Part shown: positions 12,147 to 22,115 of the stretch, piece by piece | How positions within the stretch are numbered: the first letter of the stretch is position 1 | How the letters are laid out: each line of letters opens with the position of its first letter | From: Anaeromyces robustus | Lineage: Eukaryota > Neocallimastigomycota > Neocallimastigomycetes > Neocallimastigales > Neocallimastigaceae | Length of the DNA: 25,000 bases | Reading direction: 5' to 3' | Assembly: GCA_002104895.1 (NCBI GenBank) | Contig: MCFG01000094.1 | Span: 147,501 to 172,500 of the forward strand | Notes under the pieces: generated by a model | Told to the model about the DNA's origin: nothing | Databases searched by the model: none | Seen by the model: only the letters and a program-made list of their open reading frames with translations | Position numbers and translations under genes: made by a program

Positions 12147-12687
12147 TAAATTTAGGGAATTCATTCTGAATAACTTGATTAGTTAAAATATTATTGAGAT
12201 TAGATTCTTTAATACTATAATTCCATTTTTGATTTTTATATATTTCAGAAACTAATAGAATGTTTTTTATTATTAGAAAAATCTAAATCTTTAAAGTATG
12301 AATTTTAGTTTTTGGAAAAATATTAAAATAGAAATGAATGGTAAAATAACATATATTAATAAATAAAGTTTATTAAGTAAAATTAAGTTTTATATAATAT
12401 CTGGCAAGATGTAATGCTCTATTAATTTCATTTGGAAATGATTTTTCAAATAGACACTACTTCCTAAGCAAACGAATAAATCCATTATTTAAAATTAATT
12501 TACGATCTGTAATAATATCTGTTTCATCCATAGAATGAGTAGTAATAAAAATAACTTTTATCTTTTTTATTTCTTAATAATAAATTCCAAATTTTTCTAG
12601 GAGAAAGCGGATTTAATCCTGTGGTAGGTTCATCTGAAATGACATATTTTGGATTTCCAATTAAAGTTAAACCAATACATAATTTTC

Positions 12688-12710
12688 TTTTTTTTTTTTT
12701 TTTTTTTTTT
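12688..12710. repeat. Poly(T) tract (23 nt) at the ABC signature motif
   Basis: On the gene strand this is poly(A) directly after LSGG, overlapping the Gln codon and continuing into AGAAAATTATGTATTGG (RKLCIG-like). In this family LSGGQ is normally followed by a short Lys/Arg stretch, so the run reads as an expanded KRK segment. Confidence 0.85.
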
Positions 12711-13343
12711 GACCACCACTCAAATATTGAGCATCATAATCTTTTTTATCCATTAAATCAATATCTATGAGCCATTCCTCTAAATCATTGTTTCCACTTT
12801 TAATACCAAAATAAAATTTAAAATGATTTAATTCTTATAAAATAATCCATATAATCTTCATTAAAAACAATACCTACAAGAAGTATTTCAATGTTATCAT
12901 TATTAAATATACGAGTATTAAGTTTACTATTCAAAAAAGGTTTCTATCAATAAAAGATTGACCTTTTGGAAAAAAACAAAAGTTAATGTATTAGATTTAG
13001 AATATTCGAAATAATCAAAAAAATTTATTTTGTGGATAGATAACTTTCTTCTTTTCCAAAATCATAAATATTGGTACGTACAGCTATAGACATAAATATT
13101 CAATAGATACCAATATTTATTAAAAATACATATATAAAATTATATAAATTGTTAAAGATTACATAATAATAATTATATTTTCACAAAGCAAAAAAAAAAA
13201 ATAATGATAATAATAATTATAATATAATATTTTCACAAAATAAAAAAAAATAATATTTTTACAAAGCAAAAAAAAAAAAATAATAATAATAATAATAATA
13301 AAATATTTTTAAATAAATTAAGAAAAAAAGTTAAATATTTTAT

Positions 13344-13393
13344 ATTCAAACACTTAAAATATTATAACTCCATAATATTTTAAGAGTTTGAAT
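13344..13393. repeat. Near-perfect inverted repeat: 22-bp arms, 6-nt loop
   Basis: The arms are 13344-13365 and 13372-13393, with 21 of 22 positions pairing (one A/A mismatch) around the loop AACTCC. The outer part (ATTCAAAC / GTTTGAAT) is not low-complexity, so chance pairing of A/T repeats does not explain it. Possibilities are a hairpin RNA, a cruciform or a tiny palindromic mobile-element remnant. Confidence 0.85.
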
Positions 13394-13688
13394 AGTAGCA
13401 AAAGATAAAAAAAATAATAATAATAATAATATTTCTATCAATATTTTTTTTTGTTTTAATTCATCATAATAATCAAGTTTTTATATTAAAATTAATAACA
13501 TTGTTTTTATTATTTTTATTTAAATTTTACAAAGAAAAATAAATATAAAATATAATACATGTGAATTGTGAATATTTAAAATTGTAATTATTACTTTATA
13601 ATAAATACTTTGATAATATTTAAAATATTTTCATATCTTCTTCTATTTATATAAAAAATAATAAATATATTAAAGTTAAAAATAAAAT

Positions 13689-13689
<1 letters not shown>

Positions 13690-13729
<40 letters not shown>
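13690..13729. repeat. (AAAT)n microsatellite
   Basis: About ten uninterrupted tetranucleotide units. Confidence 0.9.
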
Positions 13730-13829
13730 ATTTTATAGAAAGAAATATTTTTTTAAACTGAAAAATGCCTTTTGTTCATATGTTCATATAAAACTCTATT
13801 ATTATTAATTATTATTATTATTTATGTAA

Positions 13830-13836
<7 letters not shown>

Positions 13837-13861
<25 letters not shown>
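13837..13861. repeat. Poly(A) tract
   Basis: A run of about 25 A followed by GGGGAGAG. The G-rich flank is unusual here, but nothing upstream looks like a retroposed sequence. Confidence 0.85.
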
Positions 13862-13961
13862 GGGGAGAGAAAAAACATAATAAAACTTAATTAATTAATA
13901 ACTTTAATTAATTAATTAATTCTAGAATAAAGAATAATATATATATTTTTTATTCTAATTA

Positions 13962-13962
<1 letters not shown>

Positions 13963-13995
<33 letters not shown>
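13963..13995. repeat. Poly(A) tract, 33 nt
   Basis: An uninterrupted A run with no recognisable mobile element attached. Confidence 0.9.
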
Positions 13996-13996
<1 letters not shown>

Positions 13997-14142
13997 AAAA
14001 AGTTTTAAATTTTGAACATTTTTATATAATACTTATTTCATTAATTTACCTATATTAATGTAATTTAACTTAATGTTACACAAAATAATATATTCACAAA
14101 CTTTATATAATAATTTTATTATTTCATTTTATTTTATAGAAA

Positions 14143-14196
14143 AATAAATAATGGATGTATATATCATTTCTAATAAATAATGGATGCATATATCAT
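14143..14196. repeat. Direct repeat, two 25-bp copies
   Basis: The copies are 14143-14167 and 14172-14196, with one mismatch (GGATGTATA versus GGATGCATA) and a 4-bp spacer. Confidence 0.8.
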
Positions 14197-14805
14197 GTGA
14201 TTTTGTCATTTTTATGTTAGAATACGTTGAAATATATGTTAAATGTATTAAAATATAATGTATTAAATTAATATATAAGCCACATTGTATTAAAATACAT
14301 AATTTACAAAAATTTAAATTTATTTAATTTTCACTATATATATTTATTTTTTTTAATTATATTTGGGTTAGAACTATAATAATAATATAAATTATTTGAA
14401 GAATTAAAAAAGATTTTTTTATATAGCATTTATATTTATTTATGATCTATTTATAAGTTACAACTTTTTGTAGAAATTTTAACAGAAATATAAAAAATAA
14501 ATTAAATAAAAAGAAAAAAGAAAAATAAAAAAAATAAAATAAAAAATAAGTAATGAAAATATTTTAACAAAATATCTTACAAATTATAATAAGTTATATT
14601 AAAAAGAAAAATTATTGCCTTCAAATAAATATGAATAAAAAAATTATATAAAAAATATTAATATATTATATAAATATAAAATATTATATGATTTAATTAG
14701 TCATTTTCACTATATAACTCATATTATTTTGTATTTATAAAAAGCATTATAAATAATATAATAAATGCAATAAAAAATATAATTAAAGTTTATTAATGTT
14801 TATAC

Positions 14806-14854
<49 letters not shown>
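14806..14854. repeat. (ATT)n microsatellite
   Basis: A pure ATT array turning into (ATA)n. It accounts for most of a spurious Ile-rich open frame at 14796-15029. Confidence 0.9.
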
Positions 14855-14855
<1 letters not shown>

Positions 14856-15784
14856 ATAATAATAATAAAGAATAACTTAATTTCATTCAATTTTTATTTT
14901 ATGGTATTCATTTTGTGTTTATCTCACAAATCCATTTTAATTAAGTTCGTTTCATTTTTCATACTATTAATTATTTGTGATAATAATATAAATAGTAATG
15001 ATAAAAAGAAAATTAATAATAATAATTAAAAAAAAAATACAATAAATATTCGTATATACATATCAAATTCTATATAATAAAAAATCGAATATTTTAATTT
15101 TAATTAAAATATATATAATAGTATCATTAATTTAAAGCTAAAAAAGAAATATATAATATATAAAATATAACATATTTAAAGGAAACAATTTACAATAATC
15201 AATATATTGAATATTTAATATTTTATATGTCTTTTTTTTTTTTACATATCAAATAATAAATATCATGACAAACAAATAAAAAAAAATAACTTAACATTTC
15301 ATTAATATTATATAAATAATTATTAAATAAATAAATAATTAATTATTAAGTATTTAGAAAATTTATAACATCATATAAAGATGAAGCTCCTGGACGTTAA
15401 AATTATTAAAAGATTTAGAAATTCTTCTTGTTAAAGTGAATAAATATTTCCTACTGAAGAGGATTTTTATTAACAATGTTATTAGGGTTAATTCAAATTA
15501 AAAAAAAAAAATAAAAAAAAAAAAAGTTTGTTTATTTCTCTCAACAAAAAGAAATTTTCCTATTTGTGATATCTCTGGGAATACAAAAAATAAAATAAAA
15601 ATAAAATAAAAAAAAAATACTATTACAATACTCTTTCTAATAATATAATAACAAAACCTTATTTTTCAATAAGACATAGCTTAAAATACCATACTTTTCA
15701 TTGTCTAAATAGGAGCTATAGATTATTAAAAGAAAATATTAATTAAAAGGAAATCCTGTCATTATTTTTTTTTAAAAAAAAAAA

Positions 15785-15856
15785 AGGTAATAAATACATT
15801 TTCTTAGATATTGATTCTTTAGGTAATAAATACATTTTTTTATATATTGATTCTTT
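15785..15856. repeat. 36-bp tandem duplication
   Basis: The copies 15785-15820 and 15821-15856 both begin AGGTAATAAATACATTTT, end ATATTGATTCTTT (one base varies) and differ at two positions. A recent local duplication in non-coding sequence. Confidence 0.85.
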
Positions 15857-16082
15857 TCATCTAAATTTATTATTTCATTATTATAATTTAAATAAAACAA
15901 TTTCTTTTCTTCATTCAATAATATTTGTTAATACATTGAATTATATTAATATTGGAAAAAATAAATTTATGTAATTAAATTCAAAATCGGATTATTTTTA
16001 TAAAAAATATATTTAATAAATAAATTAATAATTAATTTATATTAATTTATAAAACTTATTTTAGTATTATATATTATCACGC

Positions 16083-16084
<2 letters not shown>

Positions 16085-16120
<36 letters not shown>
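16085..16120. repeat. (AAT)n microsatellite
   Basis: About twelve trinucleotide units in gene-free sequence. Confidence 0.85.
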
Positions 16121-16138
16121 TTATTTTCATAATTATTA

Positions 16139-16143
<5 letters not shown>

Positions 16144-16232
<89 letters not shown>

Positions 16233-16237
16233 ATGAA

Positions 16238-16268
<31 letters not shown>
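16144..16268. repeat. (AAAT)n microsatellite, about 31 units
   Basis: The longest tetranucleotide array in the window. It is interrupted only once, by a G at 16235. Confidence 0.95.
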
Positions 16269-16876
16269 AATAAATTAATTTTTAATTTAATATATTAATT
16301 AATAATAAAATAGTTTTAATAGTTAATGAAAATAAAATAAAATCATCATAAGATTTGAGAATGTGATAATTGGTGAGAATATTCGTTTAATTATTATTAT
16401 TTTTTTTTTTTTACTATTGACAGGATAATTGATAATTGATGTAATAGATTATAAAATAAAAATTTTGGTTTCATGCAAAAAAAAGAAAGAAAAAAAAAAG
16501 ATGAAAATTATCATATGATAATAACTCTATAATAAATAATATTTAATAAATAATATTTAATAAATATTCATTATTTTATTATATTTAAATATTCCTAAGA
16601 TATTTTAAAACAATTATTATCTATATTTTAAAAAGTATATTATCATAAATTCTATAGAAAACAAAAAAAAAATAATTAAAAGATTAAAAGATTTAAAGGT
16701 TAAGTTTTAGTAATATTCTAAATATATATATTTTTAATAATAAAATTAATGATTAATATTTAAATAATATCATAATACCATTGTATTTTAGAAAGAATAA
16801 AATATAATTTTTAATAATAAATAATAATAATAAATAATAATAATAAAAAAAAGTGGATAAATATAAATATAATAAT

Positions 16877-16910
<34 letters not shown>

Positions 16911-17094
16911 ATGACCGGGGTATGCTTCTTTGACCTTCCCTAATGTGAAGCAGTAAGCCCACTCCCTAATAATTAGGTGGTAGTGTGTCCCTCATGGACT
17001 GCCATACTGAAAGTCAGCTTCGGCTTTCCCAATCATGTACAATAATTGCTGAATTTATATCCGCAAGCCACACATTCTCGGTGCCCGACAAACC

Positions 17095-17312
17095 TCAAAC
17101 AAGGCTGATGAAAAGCCCAATGGTCACGTGATTCTAATTTCACTTGGTTATTCTACGTTATTGATTGGTACAGGTTGGATTTTCTCAAAGAAACAATATT
17201 AAAGACTATAAGTGTCAGGCAGTACAATAAATTATTAAATTAAGAAGTTTGGTATAATTAAGGAAGGACAATACTTAACCTGGCGGTCGAACAAGTCCTG
17301 ATGAAAAACCCA
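17095..17312 (-). repeat. Internal direct repeat of the SINE-like element
   Basis: Plus-strand segments 17095-17119 and 17287-17312 share TCRAACAAGNCTGATGAAAA and the following RCCCA, with one 1-base indel and few substitutions, 192 bp apart. The right copy includes GGTCGAAC, a second B-box-like core (17285-17292). Confidence 0.75.
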
Positions 17313-17335
17313 CATAGAGGAAACATCAGACCCGC

Positions 17336-17346
17336 GGGGTCGAACC
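17336..17346 (-). promoter_or_regulatory. Pol III B box-like internal promoter
   Basis: GGTTCGACCCC on the minus strand fits the eukaryotic B-box consensus at every fixed position. It lies about 25 bases downstream of the A-box-like segment at 17383-17371, the spacing of a tRNA gene without a long variable arm. Confidence 0.65.
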
Positions 17347-17823
17347 AGAGACCTTATGTATGCTAAGACAACGCCTTAACAACCAGGATAAAAACTGGTT
17401 TGACAATAATAATCATTAATAAAATTAATATGGATTATTTGTTTATAAAAATATAAAATAATATTAAAATTAAAATTAAAATTAAAATTAAAATTAAAAA
17501 AAAAAAAAAATGATTGGAAACAACTAATCAAATTCATTTATAAATAAAGTTTTAAAAGTCTAGATTTTTTTTAAAAAAAAAAAAAAAAAAAATAGATTTT
17601 CATTTTTTATAGGTTAACAAATGGTTTGTTAACTTTATTATTTTAATGTAAATGTAAATAAAGACAAGTAAATAAATAATGACAGACGGTAAATAATATT
17701 TGAATTTGAATTTGAATGTTGATGATTAACTAATAAACTAAATAAATAAAATATAAATAAATATATAAATAAATTAATAAATAAATATATAAATAAATGA
17801 ATAATGAATAATAAATAAATAAG

Positions 17824-17824
<1 letters not shown>

Positions 17825-17900
<76 letters not shown>
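17825..17900. repeat. (TAAA)n microsatellite
   Basis: Two blocks of tetranucleotide repeat separated by one shorter unit near 17853. A (GAAA)n patch follows at about 17950-17980. Confidence 0.9.
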
Positions 17901-17901
<1 letters not shown>

Positions 17902-18066
17902 CACAAAAGATTATTAATTTAACTCAAATAAATCAGTTTATTGTTTAGAAAGAAAAAAAGAAAGAAAGAAAGAAAGAAATATCAAAACTATTAATATTAA
18001 TATTAATAATAAAAATTTCTTTTAATCAATGTATAAATAATACTATATTTTAAAATATATAATATA

Positions 18067-18130
18067 TTTAATATTATTTATATTTAATATTATTTATATT
18101 TAATATTATTTATATTTAATATTATTTAAA
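18067..18130. repeat. 16-bp tandem repeat, four copies
   Basis: The unit TTTAATATTATTTATA is repeated at 18067, 18083 and 18099 without change. The fourth copy at 18115 ends TTTAAA. Confidence 0.9.
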
Positions 18131-18340
18131 ATAAATATTATTATTTAATAAAAACTATTTTATTTATTCTAATATTATTTTGAAAATAACACCTCTAACT
18201 ATATTATTTATAATTTTAACTGTAATAACACATAACAAATATGATAATTAGAAAATTTTATTTTTTCTTTTTTTCTAATTTTTTTTTATCTTTTTAATAT
18301 TGTTTATTTTTGTTTTTTTATTTTTGTTTCTTATTTTTTT

Positions 18341-18424
18341 TTTGTATTTGTATTTGTATTTGTATTTGTATTTGTATTTGTATTTGTATTTGTATTTGTA
18401 TTTGTATTTGTATTTGTATTTGTA
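18341..18424. repeat. (TTTGTA)14 hexanucleotide array
   Basis: Fourteen perfect units, followed by T/G-only sequence (TTATTG, TTTTTG) to about 18510. It is the only long array with G on one strand. It is internal, not at a chromosome end, and does not match the common fungal TTAGGG telomere repeat. Confidence 0.95.
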
Positions 18425-20590
18425 TCATTTTTGTTATTGTTATTGTTATTTTTTTTGTTTTTTTGTTATTGTTTTTTTTGTTATTTTTGTGTTTTTTGTT
18501 TTTGTGTTTTTGAATACATAAAAATAAAATTATTAAAATAAAAATATAAAAAATAAAATAAAAATTTTATTGCATTTAAGTATTTGATATGGAAGATGGA
18601 AGATAAACATTTTTTTTATATTAATTAATATAATAATATAATAATATAAAATAGAGATTTAAAAATAGAGATTTATAAAATATAAACTTTTTTTTTTTTT
18701 TTTCACTTCATTTCATTTCATTTCTTCCTTTTCTATAAATGTATGAATTTATTTAATGTCAAATAAGAATAATATATTATAATATATAATAATAATATAT
18801 AATAATATAATAATATGTAATATTATATAATAATAATAATCAACAATAATATTATATAATAATATATAATAATAAACAAAAATAATATATAATATTATAT
18901 AATAATATGTAATAATATATTATTATTATATAATAATATTTATTATTTATTTATAGATGTTTTCATTTTAATATATTAAAAATATTTATTGTATATATTA
19001 ACTGTATATTTAAAATTGATTACATTTATTATAAATTTTTATTATATATTAATATTCAAATAAAGAATTTTCCAATAATTAATATAGATTATTTTCATCA
19101 TACCAACAATACTATCTTTTATTATTATTAAATTTATTTAAGTTATTTATTTATTTATTTAATTTTTCTATTTAATTTATTTATTTATTTATTTAATTTA
19201 TTTATTTAATTTTTTTATTTAATTTATTTCTATTATAATAATAATAATAATAACTAATAATATTGTATTGAATCATTTGGTTTAATTTATGTCATTTATC
19301 AAATGCTTTGATAGATAAGAATAATCAATTTATTGATAGAAAATTCTCCAACATTTTTTTTTTATTTTATATTTTTTATTTTAATTATATTTAATATTCA
19401 TTGATTATTCAAATATTGTGTATATGTAAGTTTAAAGATATGATTTTATGTAATAATAGTTTTTTTTTTTATTTTTAAAATTTAAAAATTATGAATATAA
19501 ATTATTTAATTGCTTATATTACCGCTTCAACTAAACCAGGTTGACCGCTTTCATATTAAAACCGGAGTAAAAATTGTTTACTTTAATTTTCAAAGACTAG
19601 AATTTTTTTCATTTTTTATTAGAATAATTATTCCTATTTCATTATTCATATGTTGTTTATATCAATTATTGGATATTTTAATCTTCTCAAATAATAAATA
19701 AATTTTATTATTTATAAAAATAAAAATTATATATATAATAAAGTATTTTTTTTTTATTTTATTTTATTAAATTACAAAATAAAGTTTTATATATAATTTT
19801 ATATTTATTTTATATTTATTTTATGTAATTTATTATTATTATTTAATATATTTAATATTTATTTTATGTAATTTATTATTTAATATTTAATATTTAATAT
19901 TTAATATTTTATTATTATTATTATTATTTAATATTTAATATTTCTATTTTTGTATTTATATTAATTCTATACTTCTATTTTTATTATTAATTATTATAAT
20001 TCATATATTTTATTATATATATATTTAAGTTTAATTTTTATATATAATATTATAAGTATTAATGAATTTACTAAAAAAAAAAATCGAAAGTTTTTTAACA
20101 GCATAAATTAATTTTTTTATTTGTACTACTTTTTAATTAAATTTATTGGCTAATTATTCCATTTTTTTCTGTCATTATTAAAATATTACGACAGTTTCAG
20201 ATTATTGTAAATAAAGTTTTTAAACTTTAAATTAAATAATGGAATTAATTTTTCTTTTTTTTCTTTTTTTTTTTTTTTTTTAATTATATTAATATAATTT
20301 GACATGTTTTTGTATTATGATGACGGTGCATCAAAAAAAAAAAAAGATTGACTATTATACCTCCTAATTTTTTTTTTTATTGTCTCCTTACTTACAAATA
20401 ACATTTACCAATATATTATTATTTATATTATATATTATATACTGAATGAAATAAAATAAATAGTATAAATAAATTATAAATAATAAATATAAATGTATAT
20501 ATTTATTTATTTGTTTATTTATTTATTTATTTATTACTATTAATAATGAATGTTATTATTTAATAAATTAATAGTTATAATAATATTATA

Positions 20591-20660
20591 TATTATATTA
20601 TATTATATTATATTATATTATATTATATTATATTATATTATATTATATTATATTATATTA
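20591..20660. repeat. (TATTA)14 pentanucleotide array
   Basis: Perfect tandem copies of the 5-mer, about 500 bp upstream of the deacetylase start codon. Confidence 0.9.
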
Positions 20661-20989
20661 TAATAATAATATATAATTTTTATTTATTTATTTATTTATT
20701 CATCTATTTTTTTATATTAAACTATCTAATATCTTTATCTATTTTTTTATTTATTTTTTGAATACTATAAGAAAAATCTGAAAAAATCTCTATTTAATTT
20801 TTCATATTTAATATTTATATTAATAAATTATTACATATATTAATAAATATAATATAATATATGAAATGATTTATTTTTTTTTTCCAATATAAATATCAGA
20901 TAATTTTTCTTATATAAAAAATTTTTTTTCTTTGAAATTTTTAGTATTCAAAAAAATTTTTTAATAAATATAAAATAACAAAAAATATA

Positions 20990-21016
20990 ATATATATATA
21001 TTATATATATATATAA
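20990..21016 (+). promoter_or_regulatory. Possible TATA-rich core promoter of the deacetylase gene
   Basis: Alternating TA sequence lies 150-175 bp upstream of the ATG and is followed by A-rich sequence (21017-21164) that could be the 5' untranslated leader. Such sequence is common in this window, so support is weak. Confidence 0.3.
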
Positions 21017-21164
21017 ACAAAACAATTAAAAAAAAAAAATAAGCTTAAAAAGAAGAGCTTTAAATAAAAATAAAATAAAATAAAATAAAAAACAAAAACT
21101 AAAAAATAAAACAAATAACTTATTTAAATTAAATAAATTATATAAATTATTTTTATTTTTAAAA

Positions 21165-22115
21165 ATGTTCTCTATTAAAAACGCTTTATTAATTGCTGCT
21201 ACTACTTTAACCTCTTTTCAAGGTGCTTTTGGTTTAGATATTATTAAATCATGTCAAAAACCTGGTGATTTCGCATTAACTTTTGATGATGGACCATCAC
21301 CAGACCATACACCATTAGTTCTTGATATTCTTAAAAAGTATAATGTTAAGGCTACTTTCTTTGTTAATGGAGATAACTGTGTTGATGTTACTACTAACAA
21401 AGATGCTCAAGAACTTATTAAAAGAGAATATGCTGAAGGTCATGTTGTAGCTAGTCATACCTATACTCACCCAGATGATGGTATTACTATGTTATCTGAT
21501 GATGAAGTACGTAAAGAAATAAAAGATTTAAATGATCTTCTTTTTGATCTTATTGGTGTTAAGCCACAATTTTTCAGACCACCATTAGGTGAAGTTAATG
21601 AAGCTAATGCTAAAATCATTGAAGAAGAAGGTATTAAGGCTATTATTAATTGGAATTTAGATTCTCATGATTGGAAAGAAGCTAAAGAAATTAAAACTAA
21701 TGGTGTTGCTGAAACTAATGCTACTGCTAATTATTTCAAAGTTTTAGATGTAAGTGATCCAAAGGAAGTTAGTCTTATTGCTTTAAATCATGATATTAAT
21801 GATGTTACTGCTAAGCGTAACTTAGAACTTATGATTCCAATTATTAAGGAACGTGGATGGAACTTTGTTACTATGGATGAATGTCTTGGTATGTCTGCTT
21901 ACCAAAACGTTAATAGTTTAGAAAACAAGGTTAATAATGATGTTGTACCAGGTAATGCTACTGTTACTGTAGACAGAGCTGTTGCCAATGCTACTAATAC
22001 TCCAGTTACACCAGATCCAAGTTCTAATTTAAATACTAGTGGTGCTTCAACTCAAAGTATTTCTACCTTTACTACTATTGCTTTAGTAGTATTAGCAATT
22101 ATTAATTTATTTTAA
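21165..22115 (+). CDS. GPI-anchored polysaccharide (chitin) deacetylase, CE4 family
   Basis: An intact single-exon gene of 316 residues. It begins with a signal peptide (about residues 1-23, MFSIKNALLIAATTLTSFQG then AFG), followed by a NodB/CE4 domain (about 30-240) with all five family motifs: TFDDGP (D41 catalytic base, D42 metal), SHTYTH (H98 and H102 metal), RPPLG (138-142), DSHDW (166-170) and LNHD (207-210, catalytic His209). The family removes N-acetyl groups from chitin or related N-acetylglucosamine polymers using a divalent metal, so chitosan formation in the fungal wall is the likely role. The region 250-297 is Asn/Thr/Ser/Pro-rich with N-glycosylation sites (NATV, NATN). The last residues, FTTIALVVLAIINLF, form a hydrophobic end typical of a GPI-anchor signal after small residues near 291-296. 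A in the -3 position supports the start. Peptidoglycan or xylan deacetylation is possible, but the GPI layout favours a wall enzyme. Confidence 0.92.
   Translation: MFSIKNALLIAATTLTSFQGAFGLDIIKSCQKPGDFALTFDDGPSPDHTPLVLDILKKYNVKATFFVNGDNCVDVTTNKDAQELIKREYAEGHVVASHTYTHPDDGITMLSDDEVRKEIKDLNDLLFDLIGVKPQFFRPPLGEVNEANAKIIEEEGIKAIINWNLDSHDWKEAKEIKTNGVAETNATANYFKVLDVSDPKEVSLIALNHDINDVTAKRNLELMIPIIKERGWNFVTMDECLGMSAYQNVNSLENKVNNDVVPGNATVTVDRAVANATNTPVTPDPSSNLNTSGASTQSISTFTTIALVVLAIINLF

Larger units (their letters stand above)
13394..16878. other. Gene-free A+T-rich, repeat-rich region
   Basis: No convincing gene. It holds many poly(A) and A/T microsatellites (listed separately). A slightly less A+T-rich patch at 15360-15720 has only short broken frames, including a minus-strand RPGASSLYDVINFLNT ending in a stop near 15350. 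Upstream of that peptide the frame is full of stops, so it is not called as a gene. Confidence 0.55.
16879..17403 (-). mobile_element. Putative tRNA-derived SINE with poly(A) tail
   Basis: This island is far richer in G+C than its surroundings: 26 of 60 bases in 16921-16980. Read on the minus strand it starts near 17403 with a tRNA-like head. GGTTGTTAAGGCG at 17383-17371 lies in the A-box position, CTTAGCATAC resembles an Ala(AGC) anticodon loop, and GGTTCGACCCC at 17346-17336 matches the pol III B-box consensus GGTTCGANNCC. A body of about 430 bp without an open frame follows, then a 29-nt poly(A) tail (16907-16879). AATAATAAT flanks both ends (16871-16879 and 17405-17413) and may be the target-site duplication, though it is low-complexity. 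The acceptor and T stems do not pair well, so it is not a tRNA gene. I know of no named family it matches. A fragment of a longer retroelement is the main alternative. Confidence 0.65.
17414..21164. other. Gene-free A+T-rich region upstream of the deacetylase gene
   Basis: No credible gene on either strand. Low-complexity frames at 17638-17904 and 18300-18521 are translations of microsatellites. A small patch at 19510-19600 has a few C/G-rich words (TTACCGCTTC, GGTTGACCGC) and a 63-codon frame, but no homology I can name. The rest is A/T repeats, including dense ATAATATAT runs at 18760-18945. Confidence 0.6.

Noticed and set aside
15350-15480. Gene remnant with the minus-strand peptide RPGASSLYDVINFLNT
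   Set aside because: Only about 16 codons are open before multiple stops, and the family is not recognisable.
16085-16268. CRISPR-like or structured repeat array
   Set aside because: Tri- and tetranucleotide microsatellites without spacers; the organism is eukaryotic.
17308-17403. A functional tRNA gene, possibly Ala(AGC), on the minus strand
   Set aside because: The B box is good, but the acceptor, anticodon and most of the T stem do not pair, and the sequence continues into a long body with a poly(A) tail.
17638-18521. Leu/Ile/Tyr/Phe-rich open frames in this stretch
   Set aside because: They are translations of TAAA and TTTGTA microsatellites without stops, not genes.
19510-19701. 63-codon plus-strand frame
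   Set aside because: No recognisable motif and no supporting splice or start context. The C/G-richer words around 19520-19565 are too short to identify; left unannotated as a gene.
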